Assembly (NCBI GenBank): GCA_034509925.1
Contig: CM067528.1
Location: 8,430,501 to 8,494,500 of the forward strand
DNA: 64,000 nucleotides
Reading direction: 5' to 3'
DNA from: Hirudinaria manillensis
Taxonomy: Eukaryota > Annelida > Clitellata > Hirudinida > Hirudinidae
Shown: piece by piece, positions 1 to 12,819 of the stretch
How the letters are laid out: every line of letters starts with the position of its first letter
How positions within the stretch are numbered: position 1 is the stretch's first letter
Notes under the pieces: model-generated
The model's input: only the letters and a program-made list of their open reading frames with translations
Told to the model about the DNA's origin: nothing
Databases searched by the model: none
Translations under genes and position numbers: made by a program

Positions 1-66
1 TCGCCATCGCCATCGCCATCGTCATCGTCATCATTATCATCATCATCATCATCATCATCATCATCG
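1..66. repeat. ATC/GTC trinucleotide repeat
   Basis: An imperfect array of cat/gtc units runs to about position 66 and may continue beyond the left edge. No coding signal is attached to it. Confidence 0.9.
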
Positions 67-1828
67 CTGTCATTCTCAGCAGCAGCATCTTCCAGTCGCT
101 TTCCACCGTCCTATCCATCAATCTTTCCCAGCATCTGTGACTAAGAAACGAAGGAAACCTCCATCACCAGTCACGTGATACGATGATCATCATCAAGAAC
201 ACGCAACTTAAATCTAACGAGACGGAAGTAAACATACATTACGCTCTGTGACGTGATTAATTAAATATGAGAATGATTATGAATAATTGATTAAACAGTC
301 GTGCCTAATTAATTAAACATGAGCACAGTTATGCATAATTGATTCGCCGTGCTCATCCGAGCGTGCAAGAGGCAACAAAAAGAATATAACGCTTCGTCGA
401 CACAAAATAAAACAAACACGGCAGCATTGCGCAAGTGCAATAATGGACGGAAGAAGAAAGCATGAAAAGATGAAAGGAAGGGATAATGAAAAAAAGGGGG
501 AGGAGTTGGAGAGAGGGGTGGTCTTGGAGGATGGTTTTAGCACCGGCACTGACCTTCTTTACGATCCAAACAGTGTAATTCATTCTCCAGTGAACCCATC
601 CGTCCGTCCAGCCATCTTTCCATCCATCCATCCATCCATCCATCCATTAACACATCCGGCGCGTGACACACACACACACATATATGTGCTCACACGACAT
701 GCTGGAAGCTTGTACGACCTTGAAATTACGAGGTCATTAGGCGGAAGCTAAACGACTTCAGTTGCTATGGTGACGCTAATTCATCGATTCGGGACTGAGG
801 ATTGGAAGGCAGTTTGTTGCCAATAGCAACCGATGTGGACTCCTCAAACAACAACACCAACGACAACAACAACAACAACAGAAGCAGCAGCAACAACAGC
901 AACAAAGAATCTTTTGAGAACAAAGAACAAATACGAATTCCCGCGTGACCTGTAAATGCCGAGGTAAACAATGATGAATGCCGAATGGTCATCGATTGGC
1001 CAGTCTCGAATCTCCACCCCTAGAAGCGATGAATTGTGTACGTGGAGTGATGGTAGTGCAGTGTGCGTGAGTGTATTGTGCGTGTGAAATTGTGAATTAC
1101 TGCCGACTCGTTGATGACCAAAAAAACTACGTGGTGAATTATCGGTCGAATCTTGTGATTTATGGCTGGAAGCAGACCTCGACATTTCTAATCATCAACG
1201 TCGTCGTCGTCGTCAACGTCGTTATCGTCCTCATCATCGTCGTCGTCACCGTCGCCATCATTGTCGTCGTCGTCATCGCTGTCATCAGAGCATCCGGCCA
1301 AATAGGATGCCAAAGTAATCTTTCCCATAGTTGAAATTGAACCTTGGAAAATTAAGAAATGAAAAATGGGGACAAAGAATTTTTTTTTTTGGGGGGGGGG
1401 AACCAGGTGGGTAAAACGACAGTTGATTAATGCGTGATGGGTGAATTGATGATGGAATGGATGATGGAATGGATGGATGGACGAAAATTTTACCAACTCC
1501 TAAATTATGGCCTCCAATAATTCTCTTGAAAGTACTTGTGAAGAAAATCTTCCAATGTGGTCATGATAACGATCCTCGTTTGATATATATAAGACACACT
1601 TGATACACCAACTTATCTCTTAATTAAGCATTATCACGGAACTTATATATATATATATAAAAATATATATAAATATATAAATATATATTTTATATGTTAT
1701 TATTATTATTATCGTCATAAATCTAGCTGCTTCTAATTATAATAATATTAAATGAAGTCATCGGACACATTTTATCAGAAATCGTTCTAGTTATTCTTAT
1801 AACATCAAATGCTAGTCACTATTTTGTA
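67..1828. other. No exon recognised; several short repeats
   Basis: I see no supportable exon on either strand. The stretch holds a CATC array at about 621-646, a CAA/CAG-rich block at about 848-905, an imperfect GTC block at about 1196-1290, a poly-T/poly-G run near 1381-1400 and an AT-rich stretch at 1640-1700. Open frames here are translations of these repeats. It probably lies inside or beyond the last visible intron of the CNG-like channel gene, which is transcribed leftwards. Confidence 0.6.
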
Positions 1829-2045
<217 letters not shown>

Positions 2046-2538
2046 ATCTGAAAGTAATTAAAAAAAATTTAAGGAAATACGACTTTACTAAAGACATCAA
2101 CGTTGCCAGGAAAGCATTTCGGTTGCCAAGGTGACGATCACCATGGAGACCGCGCTATCCGGACGCGCGCCCTCGGAAGAGGAAAAACAATTTTCAAGCG
2201 GCATACGAATTATCGCCCGCAATCTTCCGGTCCCCCATTATCGATCAGGTTGACCTTCAACTTGTCCTGGTTTGATTTTTAAAAGTGGGCGGAGACATCT
2301 GGCCGAGAGCTATTTTCGTCCGACCAATAGGACGACTTGACCTATTTTTATCCTCCCCATTGATGCACGAGTCTGTCTGGACGGAGGTCTTGGCTCCATC
2401 GGTCAGCGACGTTTGTTGTTTGGGGATGCTGCTCTTTGCTGATTGTGTCCTCTTGTTTACCTCCGTTCATTCATCCGCGAATCCGTCCATCCATCAATTC
2501 ACCAAGGAATCGCCGTACATCTGCTCGTCTTTCTTTTC

Positions 2539-3336
2539 AACCAACCAACCAACCAACCAACCAACCAACCAACCAACCAACCAACCAACCAACCAACCAA
2601 CCAACCAACCAACCAACCAACCAACCAACCAACCAACCAACCAACCAACCAACCAACCAACCAACCAACCAACCAACCAACCAACCAACCAACCAACCAA
2701 CCAACCAACCAACCAACCAACCAACCAACCAACCAACCAACCAACCAACCAACCAACCAACCAACCAACCAACCAACCAACCAACCAACCAACCAACCAA
2801 CCAACCAACCAACCAACCAACCAACCTACCAACCAACCAACCAACCAACCAACCAACCAACCAACCAACCAACCAACCAACCAACCAACCAACCAACCAA
2901 CCAACCAACCAACCAACCAACCAACCAACCAACCAACCAACCAACCAACCAACCAACCAACCAACCAACCAACCAACCAACCAACCAACCAACCAACCAA
3001 CCAACCAACCAACCAACCAACCAACCAACCAACCAACCAACCAACCAACCAACCAACCAACCAACCAACCAACCAACCAACCAACCAACCAACCAACCAA
3101 CCAACCAACCAACCAACCAACCAACCAACCAACCAACCAACCAACCAACCAACCAACCAACCAACCAACCAACCAACCAACCAACCAACCAACCAACCAA
3201 CCAACCAACCAACCAACCAACCAACCAACCAACCAACCAACCAACCAACCAACCAACCAACCAACCAACCAACCAACCAACCAACCAACCAACCAACCAA
3301 CCAACCAACCAACCAACCAACCAACCAACCAACCAA
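2539..3336. repeat. CCAA tetranucleotide array (about 800 bp, nearly perfect)
   Basis: About 200 tandem copies of ccaa run without a visible indel. The one clear substitution gives cctacc near 2827. The four-base unit is out of step with codons, so both strands are open in all frames (Pro-Thr-Asn-Gln on plus, Leu-Val-Gly-Trp on minus); this is not a gene. Confidence 0.98.
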
Positions 3337-4868
3337 TAACCATGTAACCACTCCTTCTACAGTCATATGTCGTGTGATACATGATATGTATCCCCACTTA
3401 CGGGATGGATAATATCATGCTTTTGATATGTTGGTCCATCAATCGCGATACTACCAAGATATCGACATCTATTTATCACTCGGCCAATCAGCGCTCGAGA
3501 AGGGAGGGCTAGAAAGGGTCGCCAAGGGCTCTTATTAATAACCATCCAATCACAGCACGTATAATCACGAGATAAAAACAGAAGCTGGACCGATGAAGAC
3601 GACGCCAACGACGATGATTACAGTTGCAGAGAATATTATCAGAAAGAATATTTATGAAAGGAAAATATTTATTAATGCAGGGCAAACAAGGCTGGTCCGA
3701 GTATTGAAAGCCATCCATCATTTAAAAGCCATTATACTAAAAAGAATATTATTATGAATATCCTACATTCTACTATCACAATACTGATAAATATTGTCCA
3801 CTGACATCCTGGAACGTTGGGAATAATTAGCAAGTTTGCTAGAAAAATAAACAGCAACAACAACAAAACCGTTAACAACGGAAGCAACAACCAACGACTA
3901 ATACTTCGCCAGGCCTTAAAGAAACCTCTCGGCTCTGACAGTCGAAACACTCATTCGATCCAAAAGGCAAACCACGCGTTCGAATCCCGGACTGTCCCTT
4001 TGAAAAATAAATGGCTCAAATTCGGACTCCAGAATGGAAAATTAATTCGTCGAAAGACCAACTCCACGTCATCCATCAACGCCTCCATCCATTCTGAGGT
4101 CAAAAGTTCAGCTAGAATGAAACTTCATTTCCTCTGCGGAAATTGAAAACGGAAAACGGAAATGGGTTTTTCCGGGCCGAAATCGTCGCTTCATCGATCA
4201 TACAAGAGGTGCTTTTAAACCATTAAACCGTTAGCAACCAACCAATCGTTCCGTCCTTGACATTCGAGGGGGGCGTGGAGCTTGATTGATCTGAAGAGCT
4301 ATTCACGTGGCTGATTGCGATTAAGATTTTAGCTTCAAAACAATCAGCTACGACCAAATATTTTTCGATTCACTCACCGTTCGCTCATTCATTCGCTTTA
4401 TCACTCGAACTATCGATCCACCAATCAGACGATGAAGTTCAATCAACTATGGTTAACGTCATGGGACGACTGAAACCTTGTCAACATCATCACCATCATC
4501 GTCGTTGTCGTCATCGTCAACACCATCAGGATCGTCATCGGCATTCATCATACAGACGTGATGGCGTCGAGAGGAGCCAAGAATTTCATATTGGAGAGTA
4601 TGTTCTGTCATCTTCATCATCCATTATTCGCCATCATCATCATCATAATCACCACCACGACCAACACCACTATTATCATCATCAGCGTGATTACCGAAGA
4701 GATATTTGCGCCTATGTGATCTCTATCAAGAGAAAGGTGTACTAAAATTGATATTCGACCTACTATCTTGATGGTCACCAGCAGAAATTGCGCTCCTGAT
4801 AACAATGACGACTTCAACCGTGTTGATATTGATGTCACGTGGTGATGATGACAATGACGACGACTCAC
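3337..4868. other. Probable CNGL intron, no exon seen
   Basis: The channel gene ends its last visible exon at 4869 with a gtgagt donor, so this stretch should be the following intron. I looked for C-linker and cyclic-nucleotide-binding exons on the minus strand (Lys-Leu-Asp-x-Val-Lys type start, Phe-Ser-Pro-Gly-Asp motif) and found none. An imperfect ATC-rich block lies at about 4480-4690. Confidence 0.55.
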
Positions 4869-6069
4869 TTTGAAACTCCTTCCTGGCGGCACTGATGCTG
4901 GTGACGATGTTGGCCACGTGACCGAGTATGGTGGCGAAGAGGAGGAGTGCGAAGACGAACTCAAAGATGGCGAACGCAAAGCCGGTCTTGGTGTTCGGTT
5001 CTGGGAGATTGCCGACCGTTGTCAGAACCATGGTGCTCTGGTAGAGCGACTGCAGGTAGACAGCAAAGACGTCTCGTTTCTGTTGCTGCTCCTGCAGTCG
5101 TTTGTCGCTGTCGTCCTTGTGGCGATGGCGGTCAATGCAGTCGGATTGATGTTGAGAAACAGGAGAGGATGGTCGAGCTTCTAGAGCGACGTGAGACTCG
5201 TGGTAGGTGGTCGCCGATGGATCGTCGGTCGCAATCTCCAGGACATTGGAAGACGAGATGGTAGCCGGAGTCGATGAAGTCCAGTTTGTGTCCTCACTAC
5301 TCGAAAAATCCTTGTCGGGTCGAATGGTTTGAAGAGTGTCAGATGTCGGTTCGGTAGACCAATGAACTTCGAATTTCACCGAATATTCAGAGGTGGTCGC
5401 GTCGTTTGGCGACAACGACGTTCTGTCGCTAGTGTAGTCGTCATCGCCGTTCAGAGATCTCGGTGATCTGGAAGCTGCCTGTTCGTCTTTGGTTTCGACT
5501 TTCTCTCTCGAAACCAGGGGTTCGGACGCTCCTTGAACGAGATTTCTATCGATGAACGAACCCGTAGCGACACAGGGCGACACGATCGGCTCCTGAACGA
5601 TGTGCACGAGGCAGGCGTTCCAGTGGAAGATGGCGAATAAATAGTGCAGCAGGGTGAAGGTGCGAACCACGTTTGGGTAGTTGGTGTGCCTTTCTGTCCT
5701 ATCCAGGAACTCCCAGAAACGATAGATTTTGACCAGTCGGAAGCAGCGAAGGACGCTCTTGAAGCCGAGACTGAGGTAGAGGAAGTCGAGAGGCAGCAAG
5801 CAGAGCATGTCGATGTAGAAGATCGTCGAGTTCATGTAGTGGATGCGCATCTTCGTCGGGTCGGTTTGAAGGACCTGATTAGGATTAGGGGAGAGGTGAG
5901 AGGGTGTACTTCGGTCATGGTAGTTTGGTGCTGACTGCTTTTTGGGTTTTATTAACTATTTAATCGCAAAATTAATTCTTAATCGGCATTCGGTGCTTTC
6001 AGTGCATGTGTTCGTATTAGGATACGGTTCGGTATTTATTGATTTCATTCAAACTATCGTCATCATCAC

Positions 6070-6101
<32 letters not shown>

Positions 6102-9100
6102 AGCTACGCACCCCGTCGTCCAAGAAGCCGGTCCTGAAATGGAATGCAATGTCCAAAGCGTACACAAAGTCTGCCAGATAATCCAGTGGGAACCATACCA
6201 CCAGGGTTTCTGGCCGTATCTCGTCGAAAGAGAATCTGGATATTGTGATGTTGATGACGACGATGATGATGATGAAATTGTAGTAGCAAATGCGACATTT
6301 GATAATTATATTTTTGTATGGTAATGTGGATGAAAACGACGCGATAATCAGCTGATGGGTTGAGGACGACAACAATCAAAAGCCATTTTAAAGCAATATA
6401 AAAAAAAAACACAATGGAGATATAATAAGAAATGTTAATAAGCTATGGTAATTGGGATAACGTTAGGTAGCTGAACATATCTAACCCTTACCCCTTAACC
6501 CTGGTCTAAACCTAACCCTAACCCTTAACCCTTGTCTAACCCTAACCCTAAACCTAACCTAAATGCTAACCTAACCTGACATGACATAACCAAAAATGTA
6601 AGGCGAAAAATAAGGAGCCAGCAATGTTGATCAAAGGAGGAAAAGGGAGAACGATTGAGTGAATGAAAATGAGGGTTGGTGGAATCGAGCAAGAAGAGAT
6701 GTGTCAGGACTTCCTATTGACGGGGTCATCCCGCGATAAGAGGGACAAAGTTGCTGACAGCATGCCCCAAGACGACGACGACGACGATGATGATGAATAG
6801 GACACAATTAACAGTGTTAATCCATTCTGCCATTAATTTTGCTCGTTATTAAATGAATCACATTGGATATTAATAAACTTCAATTAGTTTAAAATCGTTC
6901 GACAAACATTATTTAACATGACCCAGGAAATCCTAACCGCTGACCTTTGAAGTATTTTAACGAAACCATGGCAAACATTACTCAACTCCTGCCATCCCAA
7001 ACCGCTCACCTGTACACGAGAACCCAGAAATTGTAGACGAAAGCCAAACTGACGATCATCGTCCACCAATAGGCCAACCTCCCCGAAGGATCAAAAGCCA
7101 CGGTCCATCCTCTGCATAGGCAACAGCAGCAGAACCTTCTCAGGAACCAGTTGGCGATGCGGCCGAGGAATGTATTCTTGCGCGAGTTCATGTGGTGATG
7201 ATGATGATGTCTACATGCACTGCCGTCGAGACGTGTTTCGCCGACCACCGAATGCTTGCCAAACGCCCTGGCGATTTCCTTGCGACGCTGCTTGCGTACA
7301 CTGCGAGTTGCAGCCGGTGTCGCCACAGCGTTCGACGCGCTGCCCTTGAAGTCGCCCGCTCTGTTGACGAAGGCCATATCCTCTTTGGCCAGTTTGTCGT
7401 CCTGGCGTTTAAAGCGTCTGCTGGCTACAGTCGACTGAGTGGTCGGCAAAGATTTTATGTCGGGGAGCAACTCTGTAAAAAATCATATTATATATTATAT
7501 AAAATTATATATATATATATTAACATCTTAATCGCTATTATTATCATCACCATCACGGTTATCGTCGTCGTCATCATCAACATCTTCATTACCTGACACA
7601 TCCGACGATTTGCCTCCTCCGCAGCTCGGGTTGGCGCCGTAATCAGCGTCAGTAGAAAGGCGCTTGGCAGTCCCCCCACAGGTGTGATCCACGGACACCC
7701 TCTTCCCAATCCTGGCCTCCCTCGGCTCCAGCAGACCATCCCTAGACGTGGTCCTGTCGGGAGAAAGCAGGGACATCGAAGATGAATGTCTGTCGACAGA
7801 TGGCGATCTATCGGAAGACTTGAAAGTCATGGAAGGGCCGGAGTCCATTTTTCCCCCAAGCGGTGTCAGGTAACTCGAGTAGTCGCCTCTCGATTCGTCC
7901 CTGTGTGCCTGGGTGAAGGTCAAGAGGTCGTTGAGTTCAGAGGATTCATTTTGTTGCACCCGGCGGGTTGAATGCAGAGGTTGACAGATGAATAATATAC
8001 TATGATTAAAATAAGGAGACAAACATTTGTCAGCACTATAATGAAGACGATGATGACGACGATGACACTGATGACGATGATGACGATGACGATGATGATG
8101 ATGACGACGACGATGATAATGGTGATGATGATGAAGGCGAAAGCACCGGGATTGCACCGTGAAGATCAAATTAAATCTTTTCCAGAGTGCAAAACAAACG
8201 TTGACACAAATTAACATTTTTACGTGTTTCGGTATAAATAACAATGATAATGATTGTTATTATTATTGTATATTGTTATTATTATCCGAAAATTATTGTC
8301 GTCGCTGTTGCCTTAAAGTTATCATTTTAGTTTATCATTAATTTACTACCATCGTCATCATCATCATTTATATGTAAATGAACCACATGGAGTGATTAAT
8401 GAGTAGGGGGTGCTTATCCTATTGGACACTATTAGACACCGACCCAAACCACCCAGAGGTGTGCAGCCACTGCAACCAAAGCAAAGCAAAATCGTAAAAA
8501 TCTATCCGCGGAGATAATCCCCAATCATCATCATCATCAACATCATCAGCAACGGCATTGTTATCATCACCGCCTACTTTCTTCTTTTTCAAAGGAAGGA
8601 GGAGACCCATTCCGGCAAGTCGCTCGTTGCGCGTCGTTTTGTCGCCGTCGGTAGCTATGTTGACGCTCGTGTGATCGCGACTCTTCTTCTTGGATCCGGC
8701 GTTGACGTCGACGGCCGACTTGTGCGGTTCCAGAGACTGCTGGGCCAGCAGCGGCAAATGGCCGGCCATCATGCTGTAGGAGCCTACGGAACGTCTTTCT
8801 CTCAGCCTCTTGTCCTCGCCCCAATTCTCGTCCAAGAAGACCGAACGCCTCGAGAAGCTGGTCTCCAGGCGACCGCAGCCGCTCGTCGTCATGGCGACGT
8901 TGTAGCAGCGGTCGTCGAGTCGTGAAGGGTCGAGCGGGGACGAGTCGGTTTGGAAGTCATCCGTGGAGCGCTTGAGATTCGTCGTCGAGTGTCGCTGGAA
9001 GAAGCTGAAGCGACAGCTGCCGAGCTGAGTCCTGTCGTCGTGGTGGTTCTTTGCGTGATCTTGCGATGCTACGTTGATGCTGGACCGACGTATTATCATC

Positions 9101-10336
9101 TCGAGTTCATCGTCGACGGCCAAATCGGACCTGGAAAGGATCCACCCATTCATCCATCCGTCCGTCCAGTCATTGTATGTCACTTCCTCCGATAGAGTGG
9201 TATTCATACCTCAATTCAACTCCCCAACATCCGTTCAGAAATCCGTACATTCATCAGTCAACTTTTTGTTCCGGCTGCTCATTCATGCGTGAATACATCT
9301 GCTCCTGCTCTCCTCCAACCGTCATGCCATCCACTCGTTCCTTCATCGTCGTCACCATCATCATCATCATCGTCATCGTCATCATCAACACAGGGATTTA
9401 TTCGGTGCATCCTCTCGTGGTAATTATTGTTGCGTGCAAGACAGCTGCCTGAAACGCCGGCACGAATCCTGGACAGACAAATGAATGAATGAACGAATGA
9501 ATGAAGGAGTGAAATGAAACTAGTGATTGAATGAATGTACGAATGAATAGACTAGCGACAGAAAGAAAGAAAGAAAGAAAGAATGAGTGAGTGAGTGAAT
9601 GGATGAATGAATGAAAGAGTAATGGATCTCATTAATTTCTAAGGAAAACTTCACAAGATCCGGGAACTCCTTTCATCTTAGGGAGACATCACCGTCCACG
9701 TCGTTGTCATCATATTCATCATCATCGTCGTCGTCATCATTACTGGTCATCACCGTCTTCGTCGTCAACTATAACCATTACCGCTGCCAATGCAAAATCT
9801 CAATGCTTGTCTCAAAGGTCCCGCGTTCAACTCCTGCCTACGATGCCCTGCTTAAGCTTAAATCGAGGAATTGCTGGCACGATGATGATTGATGACGACA
9901 ACGATGATGATGATGGTGACGACGACGACGACGACGATGGTGGCCCTTGACGTCGCATGATGACTTCAGTTGGCAGACATAAAAAAACGGGTACACGTGG
10001 AGTTTATGGGGAAAACCTAAATTTCCAGAAATAGCTAAAACTGAACGATGGCCCGTCACACAACCTCCACCATCAACGTCGTCAACGTCATCGTCTTCTT
10101 CCTCCTCCTCCTCCTCTTCATCATCATCATCATCGTCGTCCGTTCGACTTAACTTTGTCAATTTGTTTCACACGATGGCGATTTCCACGTAATCGTATCT
10201 TTTGGTCCCGAGCCATCTTGCACTCGCGACCACTGCCACCACCACCACCATCATCGCTATCATCACCATCGTTCAATCACCACTATCATCATCATCACCT
10301 CGAGCAGGCTATATACTTGACATTGGCTTCGTCCAT
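4869..10336 (-). CDS. Cngl: CNG-like (CNGL) cyclic nucleotide-gated channel, 5' part
   Basis: Exons on the minus strand are 10299-10336, 8453-9130, 7593-7999, 7010-7472, 6112-6235 and 4869-5874. Phases agree at every join, giving about 905 residues before the gene leaves the window; C-linker and nucleotide-binding domain are missing. The first about 490 residues are a Ser/Arg/Asp-rich cytoplasmic tail. S1 follows a Phe-Asp-Pro-Ser-Gly motif; S2 lies in exon 5 (FHFRTGFLDDG). S3, S4 (FRLVKIYRFWEFLDRTERHT), S5, pore and S6 (LGHVANIVTS, AARKEFQ) lie in exon 6. The pore filter reads TTVGNLPEP, nearest to invertebrate CNG-like channels: Asn-Leu-Pro stands where CNGA subunits have Glu-Thr-Pro. Family knowledge: tetrameric plasma-membrane cation channel opened by cGMP or cAMP. 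The S5-pore loop carries about 145 extra residues. The start at 10336 has a GCCATGG context; an in-frame ATG at 10387 is the alternative. The donor of exon 2 (8453) is the least certain junction. Confidence 0.9.
6061..6101. repeat. ATC microsatellite beside a CNGL splice donor
   Basis: An almost pure cat/atc array begins about ten bases downstream of the exon-5 donor of the channel gene (exon end 6112, minus strand), inside the following intron. Confidence 0.95.
6477..6592. repeat. Degenerate telomere-like CCCTAA block
   Basis: Repeated ccctaa, cccttaa and cctaa units run in one orientation inside the intron between channel exons encoding S1 and S2. The unit is the complement of the ancestral animal telomere repeat TTAGGG. 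The copies are diverged and surrounded by gene sequence, so this is an interstitial repeat, not a chromosome end. Confidence 0.85.
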
Positions 10337-10360
10337 GGCCGAACAGGTCGAAGTCCTCCG

Positions 10361-10401
10361 ATTGGTCGCCGTTGCCGATGACGTCATCGTCGTCTGATTG
10401 G
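10361..10401 (-). promoter_or_regulatory. CCAAT-CRE-CCAAT cluster at CNGL first exon
   Basis: On the minus strand, two CCAAT boxes (ACCAATCAG at 10397-10401 core, ACCAATCGG at 10361-10365 core) flank a perfect palindromic cAMP response element TGACGTCA (10379-10386). The cluster lies 25-65 bases upstream of the preferred channel start codon at 10336. NF-Y binding to CCAAT and CREB-type binding to the CRE are known for these motifs; a promoter role here is inference. The alternative start at 10387 would make part of this sequence coding. Confidence 0.5.
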
Positions 10402-10568
10402 TCGGATTCAATCAAGGAGTTGTGACCTCGTGGGTGTCTGATGAGGTTAAATTAAAATTATCATCTGATGATGACTACTACGAACGTGGTGATGATGACG
10501 ACGACGATGGGGTCAAAATGTTGACAGGACACCACGATTTTTCGTTTATTGTTTTATTCCAGCATCGA

Positions 10569-10576
10569 TGACGTCA
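10569..10576. promoter_or_regulatory. Second perfect CRE palindrome
   Basis: TGACGTCA occurs again about 190 bases upstream of the CCAAT-CRE-CCAAT cluster, relative to the leftward channel gene. A possible distal promoter element; only the motif supports it. Confidence 0.35.
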
Positions 10577-12819
10577 ACACGTTGTCAGGAATGCATTGAC
10601 AGGAAAATACCACGGTCATGTTTTTTTTTTCAAAAATCGTTAACAAATCGAAAAAAATCTCCAACATTTCGTCCGAGATGTGATTTGAAAATCACGCCAT
10701 TTGCAGGACAAAAAAATAACATTTTCATAAAAAGTTGCTCGAATTTAAGTTTAAATTCCATTAATTCCGTGAAATGATTTCAATCACTCCAAAGCAATTA
10801 AAATCCCTTTTTGGCAAAAAATTACTTTAATTTCTGAAAACTAATTTAGCGAACCATCTGTTGTAGCGCATCGTCATCATCATCACCATCATCATAAAAA
10901 TGATCATCAACATCATCATCATCACCACAAACATTGCAGAGACACGTTCTCTGTCCTCAATGTGTGCCAACCATGTTTCCAGAGATGAAGGTTCGTCATG
11001 CGCTACATAAATGATTTATCGGATTTATTTTTCCAATTGATAAAATATTGAAAATATGAATAAATTTCAAGGAATAATTTATAAAAAATATTGATGAAGC
11101 ATGTTTGTCAAACAATGGGATTGATCCCAAAAGCATTCGCTTTATATTCATATTTTAAACTCATAATTTAAATGATTTAATAAACAAATCGGGAATATAT
11201 TCCGATTGAAATTTTTGAAATTCCACAGTGGAATGGATTAAATATGAAATATTAAATATGAAATGTCGAAGAATTCTCTTTAAAAGTATTTTTTTTTGTC
11301 TCAGTGGAAATTCAAAAAGAAAAAATTAAGACAAAAATATGGAAAATATTTCTAAAGTTCTGGCAATCTCCGATCTTTCTAAACCAGTCTCTGACTCATT
11401 CGTTATTTCTCTTCTTCTGCTGCTTCGGTGCCGTTTCGATATTAGTTTATATGCTTGTATACACGTATAGGTGCATATTGCAAGTATACATGCATATATG
11501 TATATATATTTTTTTATATATGTATATATATGTTGTTCAATTGTATCTTAGGTATTGCTAGGTACTATCTGAATGTGTGCTTCTATATGCATGTATATCC
11601 CCTTTGAGATTCAAATCCAATTGTAAATGTTAATCTCTTCGATATTATTCTATATATGTACTATGTATAATATTCTATATATACTATGTGTGGCTCTAGC
11701 CCTAACCCATACATGTTTAGAGTGTTTATAATATACAATATGATTATTTTATGCAATCGGATAGTGTTATCCATCTGTATTTGTTAATCTCTACTTGTCC
11801 AAAGCTCTGTAGTGTAGTGTCGCCTACTTGAAAGTCTCATCGTCGTACCATTATTGTGAGGTTTGTCCAAATCATTTCCCAGACTTGTTAGATGTATATC
11901 TCTATATTTGTCTCTTTGTATGTCTCGAAGTGTCTCTAATGATGTCCGCATTAATAGTGTCAATTACCGACCTCTGTAGTTATGTTGCGTGTTGTCAAAT
12001 GTCCATTCCGTTGAGATTTAATGTTAAAAATCATTTCAGGTCAAACGAGGAGAGTTGTTTGGTGATTGTATTTGTCCGAAGTATTTGTTTTATATTTGTT
12101 TTGTATTTGTTCCGTTCGGTGTGCCTGCCAGATGAGTTTGTTTTGTTTGCTCAAGTCGCGTTCCTTCAGTGAAAGAAAATAGAAATTACAATGGCATTCA
12201 TTTGCCAGATCTTCGAATGAATACAAATTAAAGATGGCTGTGCAGACCAATGGGGACGAATGAGTGAGTGTATGTTCGGACGGACCTACAGATGGATGGA
12301 TGGATGGGTGGATGAATAGGTGGATAGACAGAAGGACGAACTTACAGGTAGATGACTGAATCTTGAATCAGCAGTAAATCCAAACTCGGATGGTAATGAG
12401 AATAAATTTGATGATTGACCTGATAGTGATGATGACGACAAATACAAAAAAGAGGAAAAAATGAAGGAGATGATGATGATGACGACGACGGCGATGATGA
12501 GGTAGAGGAAAACTATTACTATGACAACAACATGTGGAGACTAAAAATAGGTCCACAATGGCAGACGCAACGGCGTTAAGTCGTAAATACGTCGTCACAA
12601 CGTCCAATCTTCTTGCTGACCTGTCGCGTTATTATTATTATTGTTATTATTATTATTATTATTAAATATCCATAATTATTTATGTTAAATGTAGTTGTAT
12701 GTAATATAACGCCGTCCAATGAATAATGTATGAAGCAGCAAACTATCCGTGACAGCCAGCCCAGACGCCCCATGACAGCACAGTGAAAGTTGGAGATAAA
12801 AATCCTCCATTCGTTCATT

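Noticed and set aside
2230-2290. Possible C-linker exon of the channel on the minus strand (acceptor then Asp-Lys-Leu-Lys-Val-Asn)
   Set aside because: The similarity ends after a few residues and the frame soon stops; no following cyclic-nucleotide-binding exon was found.
2285-3412. 375-codon Pro-Thr-Asn-Gln repeat protein and its Leu-Val-Gly-Trp antisense
   Set aside because: Pure translation of the CCAA array; every frame on both strands is open, so the open frame is no evidence of coding.
3960-4000. tRNA-like T-arm string gcgttcgaatccc
   Set aside because: The stem does not pair properly and no A-box, anticodon stem or acceptor stem fits around it. A similar B-box-like string near 9810 also lacks a tRNA fold.
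6477-6592. Chromosome end
   Set aside because: The CCCTAA-like units are degenerate and lie inside a gene with coding exons on both sides.
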